Source: JBBSWA01 sp038046485
GTDB lineage: Archaea; Nanobdellota; Nanobdellia; Woesearchaeales; SM23-78
NCBI GenBank assembly: GCA_038046485.1
Contig: JBBSWA010000058.1
Coordinates: 1 to 23,440 of the forward strand
Reading direction: 5' to 3'
DNA length: 23,440 nt
In this document: positions 1-5,367 of the stretch, piece after piece
Position numbering within the stretch: the stretch's first letter is position 1
Layout: each line of letters starts with the position of its first letter
Program-made: the position numbers and the translations under genes
Notes under the pieces: model-generated
Databases searched by the model: none
What the model saw: only the letters and a program-made list of their open reading frames with translations
Told to the model about the DNA's origin: nothing

Positions 1-243
1 CCACAGTTGCAGTATTTAGTAGGAGTCGTTCAGAAGCTTAGTTCAGCCGTGAAAAAAGGTGCAAAGGCAGACGGCTTTATCATCAGCATGAATAATGGCC
101 GTGATGCCGGGCAGGAGATTGATCATGCGCATTTCCATATTCTTCCAAGGTTCAAGGGCGATGGCTTAGTGCCTTGGAAGGAAGGACAGTATAAAGAGGG
201 GGAAATGATAAAATATGCGGATCAGATTAAGAAGGTCTTGTAA
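1..243 (+). CDS. HIT-family hydrolase, C-terminal part (cut by window start)
   Basis: The reading frame is open from the first base, so the true start lies upstream of the window. The visible 80 residues hold the histidine-triad signature HAHFHILPRF, which in HIT proteins forms the nucleotide-phosphate active site (HxHxHxx), followed by a short C-terminal helix. HIT enzymes hydrolyse or transfer nucleoside phosphates (Hint, Fhit and Ap4A-hydrolase types). The visible part does not say which subgroup this is. The motif is intact, unlike in the second HIT gene at 12764-13195, which is interrupted, so this copy may be the working one. The stop is TAA, followed by a T-rich stretch and a strong inverted repeat. 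Confidence 0.88.
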   Translation, partial: PQLQYLVGVVQKLSSAVKKGAKADGFIISMNNGRDAGQEIDHAHFHILPRFKGDGLVPWKEGQYKEGEMIKYADQIKKVL

Positions 244-289
244 TAGCAAAATACATTATTTTGAGGCATTTTTTTGCATTTTGCTATTC

Positions 290-332
290 TAGCAAATCTC
301 GCATTTTGTGTCATTATCGACGAGATTTGCTA
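290..332. repeat. 12-bp perfect inverted repeat between the HIT gene and tRNA-Met
   Basis: TAGCAAATCTCG at 290-301 is exactly reverse-complemented at 321-332, with a 19-nt loop. An extra TTTGCTA near 280-286 can compete for the 5' arm. It lies just upstream of the tRNA TATA element, so it could be the 3' hairpin of the HIT transcript or an operator. No function can be assigned from sequence. Confidence 0.7.
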
Positions 333-340
333 TAACAACC

Positions 341-349
341 TTTTTAAAC
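341..349 (+). promoter_or_regulatory. TATA box for tRNA-Met(CAT)
   Basis: TTTTTAAAC is centred about 28 bp upstream of the first tRNA base (373), the usual archaeal TATA-to-start distance, so the transcript would begin at or near the mature 5' end. Confidence 0.6.
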
Positions 350-372
350 CGTTTTCTTTCTCTTAAAGGCAT

Positions 373-529
373 GGCGGTGTAGCTCAGACTGGCTAGAGCA
401 CCACGCTCATGACGTGGGGGTCCCGAGTTCAAAAACGTTCGCTACGCTCACGTTTTTGAGCCACGAACTTTTCAAGTTCGTTGGTTCAAAAGTCCTCGAA
501 GAGAACGTATGAAAGTCTCGGTACCGCCA
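373..529 (+). tRNA. tRNA-Met or tRNA-Ile2 (CAT anticodon) with a T-loop intron
   Basis: The acceptor GGCGGTG pairs with TACCGCC, the D-stem GCTC with GAGC, the anticodon stem CCACG with CGTGG (loop CTCATGA), and the T-stem CCGAG with CTCGG. The T-loop is split after TTCAAA by an 82-nt insert (434-515). Removing it restores TTCAAAT, the T-loop seen in tRNA-Glu and tRNA-Ser(GGA) of this window, and gives a 75-nt tRNA. The discriminator is A and CCA is not encoded. The CAT anticodon fits elongator Met or an Ile tRNA with modified C34. The anticodon stem lacks the three G-C pairs of an initiator. Position 37 is G. A pyrimidine-rich T stretch follows (530-541). Confidence 0.88.
434..515 (+). other. 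T-loop (59/60) intron of tRNA-Met, 82 nt
   Basis: A BHB can be drawn: outer helix is the T-stem, the 4-bp central helix is exon TTCA with intron TGAA, bulge 1 is AA|A, bulge 2 is AG|T, and the inner helix is ACGTTC with GAACGT. Inside lies CC-ACGAACTT-ttc-AAGTTCGT-T-GG followed by TTCAAAA. An alternative pairing of TCAAAAACGT with ACGTTTTTGA is also possible. The architecture matches the 965-1057 intron. Confidence 0.85.
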
Positions 530-541
530 TTCTTTCTTTCT
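530..541 (+). terminator. Pyrimidine/T-rich tail after tRNA-Met
   Basis: A TTCTTTCTTTCT run directly after the tRNA 3' end is of the type archaeal RNA polymerase uses to terminate. This is inferred from composition only. Confidence 0.4.
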
Positions 542-584
542 AGAAAAAGGAGTAGGGTTTGTAATATTAAAGAGTGTACCAGTT

Positions 585-890
585 TTATTTGCCTTCCAGA
601 GCTCTTACAATCTCTCCATAGAATTGCTTAGAATTAGCTAGACCTGTTCTAAATTGTACAGGTAGTCGATCCGCATGTTCATACGCTAATTGCCGAGTGG
701 CTCTCTCTAGCATTCCGCGAGCACCTGCTAAAGCCCTCTCTTCTGGCATGTCATTAGCTACTCTTTCAATATCACAAGGCGCAGAAACTCCGTAGCCAAG
801 TGGCATCCTCCCAAGTTCTTCGTCTCTGTAAAGGCCAATCTCTCCGTCAGGGCAAGGAATCTGTTTTCCGTGGATGGTTAGATACACCAT
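585..890 (-). CDS. Orphan 101-residue protein
   Basis: I do not recognise the family. The start at 890 is chosen because a TATA element (ATTTATATGC, 911-920) sits 26 bp upstream, giving a leaderless mRNA; longer in-frame starts at 929 and 971 are possible, but the last lies inside the tRNA-Ser gene. The protein begins MVYLTIHGKQIPCPDGEIG, with beta-strand-like character and a possible CPDG turn, and continues as an alanine- and arginine-rich helical segment (about residues 45-100). There is no signal peptide or membrane segment in the short form. The gene stands alone between two tRNA genes. Confidence 0.6.
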   Translation of the reverse strand: MVYLTIHGKQIPCPDGEIGLYRDEELGRMPLGYGVSAPCDIERVANDMPEERALAGARGMLERATRQLAYEHADRLPVQFRTGLANSKQFYGEIVRALEGK

Positions 891-910
891 AAAGGGGGAG
901 AACAGGAGTG

Positions 911-920
911 GCATATAAAT
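911..920 (-). promoter_or_regulatory. TATA box for the orphan gene at 585-890
   Basis: ATTTATATGC (minus strand) is centred 26 bp before the ATG at 890. It decides the start among several in-frame ATGs. Confidence 0.55.
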
Positions 921-942
921 GTTTACCATGGAATTGAGTGAT

Positions 943-948
943 AAAAAA
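943..948 (-). terminator. T6 terminator after tRNA-Ser(CGA)
   Basis: On the minus strand the tRNA 3' end is followed by CC and then six T residues, a typical archaeal oligo-T terminator. Confidence 0.5.
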
Positions 949-964
949 GGCGCAGGGGCTGGGA

Positions 965-1057
965 CTTTCAACTCAGTTTAGCATGCCGAGTGTTTTTGAA
1001 CCAGCGAAGTTGCCGTGGCGACTTCGCGGATTCAAAGATCGAAGCGTGGCTGAGATC
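965..1057 (-). other. T-loop (59/60) intron of tRNA-Ser(CGA), 93 nt
   Basis: The T-loop reads TTCAAA|intron|T. The central helix TTCA/TGAA and bulge 2 (AG|T) equal those of the tRNA-Met intron; bulge 1 is AA|G. The inner helix is CTCAG with CTGAG, different in sequence but paired as in Met. A hairpin CC-GCGAAGT...ACTTCGC-T-GG is followed by TTCAAAA. A stem TTCAAAGATC with GATCTTTGAA is an alternative fold using exon bases. Confidence 0.85.
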
Positions 1058-1087
1058 TTTGAACCCAGAATCCCAGAGGGACAGGTT

Positions 1088-1106
1088 CACTCGCTTTTTG
1101 AGCACA
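1088..1106 (-). other. 37/38 intron of tRNA-Ser(CGA), 19 nt
   Basis: The central helix pairs anticodon-loop CTCG (32-35) with intron CGAG. The bulges are AA|T and TG|A, the same two bulges as in tRNA-Ser(GGA). Removal leaves the 7-nt loop CTCGAAA. Confidence 0.85.
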
Positions 1107-1164
1107 TTCGAGACCTGCGCACTACCAGGTTATGCGACCCCTGCGTAGACTGAAAAAGAAAAGT

Positions 1165-1174
1165 TATTTAAATA
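1165..1174. promoter_or_regulatory. Palindromic TATA box serving divergent tRNA-Ser(CGA) and surface-protein genes
   Basis: TATTTAAATA is a perfect palindrome centred 25 bp upstream of the tRNA-Ser start (1144, minus). On the plus strand it would start an mRNA near 1196, 26 nt before the ATG at 1222. No other TATA-like element lies in the 77-bp gap. Confidence 0.55.
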
Positions 1175-1221
1175 TTCTTTGTTACCTACGTCGAGAGGGG
1201 TTTCGTCTCTGGATTGTGCCT

Positions 1222-2601
1222 ATGAATCAAAGAATATTATTCGGGTTGGTACTCTTTTTGTTAGTAGCTTCACTAAGTTTAGGCGTTTCATTGGAGTATA
1301 CAGTTCAGGCAAGTGGCGTTAAAACCTTGATTTCTTCGATAGATTCGCAAGTGCAGTCTTGTTTTGTATGTGACAATGGCTCAGGGAATTGTACGGAGTT
1401 CGAGGTGTGTGAAAATCGTACCCTAACCACGAATACAACTTCCGAAAGTCCTTGGTCTGCAAGCCGAACATTGTCTTTGTCGTGTGAGTTAAACTGTGAT
1501 TATCCCTTACCCATTTTTGATGTCCCAGCGAATGTGGATCGGTTGAATTATACCTTGTCAGCAAAAACCTTGCCACCTAAAGTCATGTTGTATTTTAAGA
1601 ATGCTCGGTCTTGGGTAACTAAAGATCCAGAGGATCAAGTGCATCTCTCAGTAAATACAAGCATCGTCTGTTCTTCAACGCAGTGTGATTCTAGATGTAC
1701 AAAATGCCTGGATGGGGGTTGTTATCCTCCAGGGTATGCCTGTCCTTCCGTGCTGTTGAAGTTGGATAAAGTCTCTCCTAAACAGTTGGAGTTGGGGCAG
1801 GCGCAATTGAATGTATTTGTTTCAAATCTGTATCAGTCAGATGCCTCCAATGTAGATGCTAAAGTTTCTGGAGCGGGAATTAAAACGCTAAGTTCAATCC
1901 CCATTGGTAAGATTTTTTCAAAGGATAAAGATGCCGTTGTGTTGACGGTAAAAGTGGATGAGTCAGGCACCATTGATGTATTAGTGCGGATTACAGGAAT
2001 TGTGGGTGGGGAAGAAGTGGCGTTAAATGAGTATGCTCAAGTAGAAGTAAAAGCAAAAGAAACTGTGCCGCCAGTAAAGATTTCTGAGTCAGAAGTGGAA
2101 AAGATTTCAAAAGAGATCAATCAAGATAAGGATGACTTGAATAGTTTAGAATTGGAATATCAAAAGAAAAAAGCAGATGGTTACTTGGTTTCAGAGTTGT
2201 ACGATCGCGTTAAATATGTTCGGGGTTTATTGCAGGAAGCTCAAAAGAGTTTATTGGATAACAAATATGAAGATGCTAAAAAGACATTATCCTTGGTGGC
2301 CTCCAGCTTGGATGACTTGCGTCAAGCGTTGCAGGAATCTACAAAGGTGGATAAAAGCCTGAAGGATACAATTAAAGATAATGCCTTGTTAATCACAACG
2401 ATAATTGGAGCGTTGGTTGCAGTAATTGGTTTCTTGGAGAAAAATAAGGATCGCTTTTCTAAATTGAAAGATAAAACTGCTTCAATCCCCGATAGCAATA
2501 AAGAAGAAGACGAAGGGGAAGGAAAAAAAGAAGAAAAAACAGGTAAATGGTTTTCGGTTGAGAAAGTAAATGATTCAGCCAGCAAGAAGAAGCGACGGTA
2601 A
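1222..2601 (+). CDS. Secreted, membrane-anchored surface protein (459 aa)
   Basis: A hydrophobic signal segment (residues 4-22, MNQRILFGLVLFLLVASLSL) starts at ATG 1222; longer in-frame starts would enter the tRNA gene. Cysteine-rich stretches (about 47-63 and 150-174, with CxxC pairs and several N-x-S/T sites) suggest a disulfide-bonded exterior domain. Residues about 180-278 look like an Ig/CARDB-type beta domain. Residues 288-375 are highly charged and probably coiled coil. One membrane segment (about 387-405, LLITTIIGALVAVIGF) precedes a lysine- and glutamate-rich tail. The likely topology is outside-in with a C-terminal anchor. It could be an S-layer or contact protein; no specific family is recognised. 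No operon partner is evident. Confidence 0.8.
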   Translation: MNQRILFGLVLFLLVASLSLGVSLEYTVQASGVKTLISSIDSQVQSCFVCDNGSGNCTEFEVCENRTLTTNTTSESPWSASRTLSLSCELNCDYPLPIFDVPANVDRLNYTLSAKTLPPKVMLYFKNARSWVTKDPEDQVHLSVNTSIVCSSTQCDSRCTKCLDGGCYPPGYACPSVLLKLDKVSPKQLELGQAQLNVFVSNLYQSDASNVDAKVSGAGIKTLSSIPIGKIFSKDKDAVVLTVKVDESGTIDVLVRITGIVGGEEVALNEYAQVEVKAKETVPPVKISESEVEKISKEINQDKDDLNSLELEYQKKKADGYLVSELYDRVKYVRGLLQEAQKSLLDNKYEDAKKTLSLVASSLDDLRQALQESTKVDKSLKDTIKDNALLITTIIGALVAVIGFLEKNKDRFSKLKDKTASIPDSNKEEDEGEGKKEEKTGKWFSVEKVNDSASKKKRR

Positions 2602-2613
2602 AATTCTCGATAA

Positions 2614-2623
2614 CTATTTATAG
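2614..2623 (+). promoter_or_regulatory. TATA box for the HEPN-like gene
   Basis: CTATTTATAG is centred 27 bp before the ATG at 2645, predicting a leaderless transcript. Confidence 0.55.
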
Positions 2624-2644
2624 CTCGTTCTCTCTCAAAGAGGC

Positions 2645-3196
2645 ATGTTGCCTCGAAAAGAAATGCTGTTTAGGAAAGAAATGATTAAGGCAAACCTAGA
2701 GGAAATTTATCCACTGAATTTAGCCGATGAGTTAAAGGAAGTCGGCGAACGTTTCGTGTATGAGTCGGGGCTTGTTCAAGATGCTTCTTCTGTAAAGCAG
2801 TCTTTGTTTAACGAGCGAATGAAAAAGATGCTCTTAGGAATCGGAGTAGAGTTTATCCTTCGCTCAGCCTATGTAAAACAAGGCTTTGTCATTCATGAGA
2901 TCAAGATGGGGAAGAAGAAGATAACCAAATCAGCCCTTCGAAAAATGACTGTCACCATGCATACATTGATTGAGTCCTTACAAGATCTTTTTGTAGATAT
3001 TTCACAGTCAGATCTTGAGCGACTAAAAGATGGTCTAAACGCAGCTCGTATTCTTAGAAACGATTGCATTCATTACGGATTTGAGGAGCATACGCCTGGA
3101 AGTGTCGAAGCAGTTCTGCATTCACTTTTATTTCTGTACAAGAAAACCTGGCCCGCTCAAGTAAGAAATGGAGCGCTCGTATTTAAGTGGTCGTAA
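2645..3196 (+). CDS. HEPN-like all-helical protein (183 aa)
   Basis: The predicted content is mostly helical. Near the C-terminus, residues 138-143 read RNDCIH, an R-x4-H motif with a polar residue after the arginine, placed in a helix followed by HYGFEE. This is the pattern of the catalytic motif in HEPN ribonucleases (defence, toxin and RNA-processing proteins). The first 40 residues are charged and may be an extension; ATG codons at residues 7 and 13 are alternatives, but the TATA position favours 2645. No MNT nucleotidyltransferase antitoxin gene is adjacent. The 3' end overlaps the convergent membrane-protein gene by 14 bp. Membership rests on one motif and helical context. Confidence 0.6.
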   Translation: MLPRKEMLFRKEMIKANLEEIYPLNLADELKEVGERFVYESGLVQDASSVKQSLFNERMKKMLLGIGVEFILRSAYVKQGFVIHEIKMGKKKITKSALRKMTVTMHTLIESLQDLFVDISQSDLERLKDGLNAARILRNDCIHYGFEEHTPGSVEAVLHSLLFLYKKTWPAQVRNGALVFKWS

Positions 3197-4151
3197 GCTC
3201 CCACCACCACTTGCCGACGACATGAATGGTTTCTAGGTATTGGGTTCGTGCCACTTTCTTGGTTTCATTGTATACATCAGGGGTTTGGTTGTTTTGTACG
3301 CGCTTGGTTTGTTTAACCATTTGAGTTACGGTTTTTACTTTTTTCTTTACGTTTGAATCTTCATGGTAAACAAAGTTGGGGTTGGAGAGTTTGCAAATGG
3401 CGTCGGTTCCTTCTTCATCCTTCATCGTAACCACTTTGGTGGTGGCTTTTGCTTTGATGTGTTGGTCAGAAACCATAACTGTGCTTTTCTGTGCAATGAT
3501 GTCATAGAGGGTATAAGTGAAGTTGACATCAAAGGTAAGATCCACTTCATTGGGGTTTTTGAGTTCAGCCCAGGGTCTGCAGGGGCTTCCAACGCCCTGT
3601 TGGGTCTGGCCCAGTTCAAGGGGTTTTAGAAGGTTGCCTTTAGTGTCATAGTACGTAACTTCCTCAGTAATAACAGGTACTTCCTCGGTGACATCGCTTT
3701 CATCTTCATAGCTGATGGTGTGTTCGGTGACTTGAGTGTCGTACGTTTCAATCGGTGTTTTCTCAATAACCTTATCGAGTCGATAGGTGTGGAAGGTGAA
3801 GAAGATCAATCCACACACGATAATTGTTAGGGCATACATGGCAAGGTCTTTTTTGTCGTAATTTGTCTTCTTTTTGACGAGGCCCCAGATTAAAAAGACG
3901 AGACCAAGAGCAAAGAGAGCATAGCTGGTCCAGTTGGTGATCTGAAGCTTAGCGCAAAGGGTTTGAACCTCTCCAACAGGGGAAAGACAGCTTTTGTTAT
4001 ATATAGAACCCGTAATGAAAAAATCGCGTGAACTCGCCACTCGGCTTCGATGGGTAAGGTCAAGTAGGGGCGTCCAATACAGCGTAGCCCCGATGAATAG
4101 AATGATCAGGGCAAGTGTGGGTAGGATGGTTTTTGGAGTTGTTTCGTCCAC
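3183..4151 (-). CDS. Three-helix membrane protein with a large beta-rich C-terminal domain (322 aa)
   Basis: Membrane segments are seen at about residues 9-28, 76-92 and 103-120, followed by about 200 residues rich in T, V, K and E that look beta-stranded and probably lie outside the cell. Two cysteines (55 and 66) sit in the first exterior loop. The start is GTG, supported by a TATA box 25 bp upstream. A VDLTFDVNFTYTLYD stretch resembles an Ig-like or carbohydrate-binding sandwich, but I cannot name the family. The protein ends GKWWWELTTT. The gene is convergent with the HEPN-like gene and is probably monocistronic. Confidence 0.7.
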   Translation of the reverse strand: MDETTPKTILPTLALIILFIGATLYWTPLLDLTHRSRVASSRDFFITGSIYNKSCLSPVGEVQTLCAKLQITNWTSYALFALGLVFLIWGLVKKKTNYDKKDLAMYALTIIVCGLIFFTFHTYRLDKVIEKTPIETYDTQVTEHTISYEDESDVTEEVPVITEEVTYYDTKGNLLKPLELGQTQQGVGSPCRPWAELKNPNEVDLTFDVNFTYTLYDIIAQKSTVMVSDQHIKAKATTKVVTMKDEEGTDAICKLSNPNFVYHEDSNVKKKVKTVTQMVKQTKRVQNNQTPDVYNETKKVARTQYLETIHVVGKWWWELTTT

Positions 4152-4170
4152 CCTATGACAGTTCGGGTGG

Positions 4171-4180
4171 CTTATTTAAA
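4171..4180 (-). promoter_or_regulatory. TATA box for the membrane-protein gene (GTG start at 4151)
   Basis: TTTAAATAAG on the minus strand is centred 25 bp before the GTG start. It supports GTG as the true first codon of a leaderless message. Confidence 0.6.
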
Positions 4181-4274
4181 TTTTTCTGGGTTAAATGCTT
4201 TTACCTAAGCTTGTTTATAACATTCCTGAAAAAGTCAGAAAGTTGCTCTTCAACAACGATTAAATGAAATAAAC

Positions 4275-4284
4275 CTTTATATAA
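4275..4284 (+). promoter_or_regulatory. TATA box for the alpha/beta hydrolase
   Basis: CTTTATATAA is centred 26 bp before ATG 4305. Confidence 0.6.
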
Positions 4285-4304
4285 TTGGCCTATTTGAATG
4301 CACT

Positions 4305-5057
4305 ATGGAAAGGGTTATATTCAAAAATTCCAGGAACCAAACATTAGTGGGCCATCTTTTTACTTCGAAATCAAAATCAATTGTTATTATGTCGCATGCA
4401 TTAGCAAATGACAAATCTGAACGAGGAAAGCTTGATAAAGTAGCTGAGAAACTTAATCAGTCAGGATACAATGTTTTAGCTTTTGATTTTAGTGGTTGTG
4501 GTGAAAGTGACGATGATACGTTAGCAATTGGGAAGCAAGTTGATGACTTAAGATCAGCAATTAATTTCTCGAAATCATTAGGTTATAAGAGTATAGGTTT
4601 ATTTGGTCACAGTATTGGTTGCTTGGTTTCTCTAAAATGCTACACGCAAGAAATAAGTACAATGGTTTTATGGTCTCCGGTTACAGATAAGATAAAATAT
4701 GCCTGGGATGAAAGGCTTTCTAAAGAACAGCTTCAAGAGCTGAAAGATAAAGAATATTTTACCAGAACTAGAAAAAATGCTGTTCGCACTATTTATTTGA
4801 TAGATAAACAAATGTTAATAGACAGAGAATCGGTAGATCAAAAGGAACTGCTTAGAGAGGTTACTTGTCCAATTTTGCTTATTCAAGGAACAAAAGATAC
4901 AAGCGTTCCTATAGCTGATTCAAAAGAAGCTATAAAATTATTATCTAGAGATTCACACTTGGAAATCGTTGAGGGAGCGGATCATGACTTCAATGAACAC
5001 ATGGATGTCCTTGTAAAATTGAGTAATGATTGGTTTCTTAAGCATTTAGAATGTTAA
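4305..5057 (+). CDS. Alpha/beta-hydrolase (serine hydrolase), cytoplasmic
   Basis: The 250-residue protein shows a complete catalytic triad: the nucleophile elbow GHSIG (Ser103), Asp198 in GTKDTSVP and His227 in GADHDF. The SHALAND segment near residue 30 occupies the oxyanion-hole position. The family covers esterases, lipases and peptidases; the helical lid around residues 128-185 does not reveal the substrate. There is no signal peptide. By eye the gene and its flanks are richer in A/T than the neighbours and favour A/T-ending codons, which could reflect recent acquisition. It is transcribed alone. Confidence 0.9.
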   Translation: MERVIFKNSRNQTLVGHLFTSKSKSIVIMSHALANDKSERGKLDKVAEKLNQSGYNVLAFDFSGCGESDDDTLAIGKQVDDLRSAINFSKSLGYKSIGLFGHSIGCLVSLKCYTQEISTMVLWSPVTDKIKYAWDERLSKEQLQELKDKEYFTRTRKNAVRTIYLIDKQMLIDRESVDQKELLREVTCPILLIQGTKDTSVPIADSKEAIKLLSRDSHLEIVEGADHDFNEHMDVLVKLSNDWFLKHLEC

Positions 5058-5089
5058 TTTTGCCTCTTATTCATCGGTTGGTGTCTCAC

Positions 5090-5240
5090 ACAACGGCCTG
5101 TTTCTGTATAATCCTTACTTAAGGCGCAAACCTTGAATAAGTCGTTGTATGAAAGAAAGGGCTTTGATCAAGTACAGCTTATTAGAATAAAACCCTTCAC
5201 TAAGGCGTCTATTAAAGGTTTTAAGCACTTCAAGCCCTTC
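5090..5240. ncRNA. Possible structured RNA or regulatory DNA in the gap before ftsZ
   Basis: The gap between the hydrolase and ftsZ has no credible ORF but several nested inverted repeats. AAGGGCTT (5157-5164) pairs with AAGCCCTT (5232-5239), enclosing TAAAACC (5188-5194) with GGTTTTA (5217-5223). Upstream, ACAACG and CGTTGT flank CCTTA-ct-TAAGG. A TATA-like TGTATAATCC near 5105 could drive a plus-strand transcript. No known RNA family (RNase P, SRP, C/D box) is recognised. The strand is unknown. Confidence 0.3.
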
Positions 5241-5267
5241 TAGCTCCCCGTATACCTAAACAAAACA

Positions 5268-5275
5268 TTTATATA
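5268..5275 (+). promoter_or_regulatory. ftsZ promoter (TATA) and structured leader
   Basis: TTTATATA predicts a start near 5299 and a leader of about 70 nt, unlike the leaderless neighbours. The leader contains two short hairpins, TTGGG/CCCAA (5301-5305 with 5313-5317) and CCCG/CGGG (5336-5339 with 5348-5351), the second ending just before the GGTGA ribosome-binding site. Confidence 0.55.
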
Positions 5276-5367
5276 TCAGTATACATTATAATACACTAAT
5301 TTGGGTTAGTACCCCAAGTTAAAAATCATAAAAAACCCGGTACCACTCGGGAAAAAAGGTGAATACG

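Larger units (their letters stand above)
951..1144 (-). tRNA. tRNA-Ser(CGA) with two introns
   Basis: The acceptor GCAGGGG pairs with CCCCTGC, the D-stem GCAT with GTGC, the anticodon stem CAGGT with ACCTG, and the T-stem CTGGG with CCCAG. The anticodon loop CTCGAA+A gives anticodon CGA. The long variable arm with CCC-TCT-GGG is the class II arm of serine tRNA and equals that of tRNA-Ser(GGA) at 10155-10286. Two inserts are removed, 19 nt at 37/38 and 93 nt in the T-loop at 59/60. The mature length is 82 nt, exactly as for tRNA-Ser(GGA). The discriminator is G and CCA is not encoded. More than half of the gene is intron. Confidence 0.88.

Noticed and set aside
891..971. Longer start for the orphan gene ending at 585
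   Set aside because: The longest form runs into tRNA-Ser(CGA), and the TATA box at 911-920 points to the start at 890.
938..1153. Plus-strand ORF of 71 codons
   Set aside because: It lies wholly over tRNA-Ser(CGA) on the other strand; its apparent sequence is explained by the tRNA and its introns.
2645..3196. Toxin-antitoxin module built on the HEPN-like gene
   Set aside because: No nucleotidyltransferase or small antitoxin gene is adjacent; neighbours are a surface protein and a membrane protein.
5359..5367. GTG start of FtsZ 3 codons upstream
   Set aside because: This GTG is part of the GGTGA ribosome-binding site for ATG 5368.
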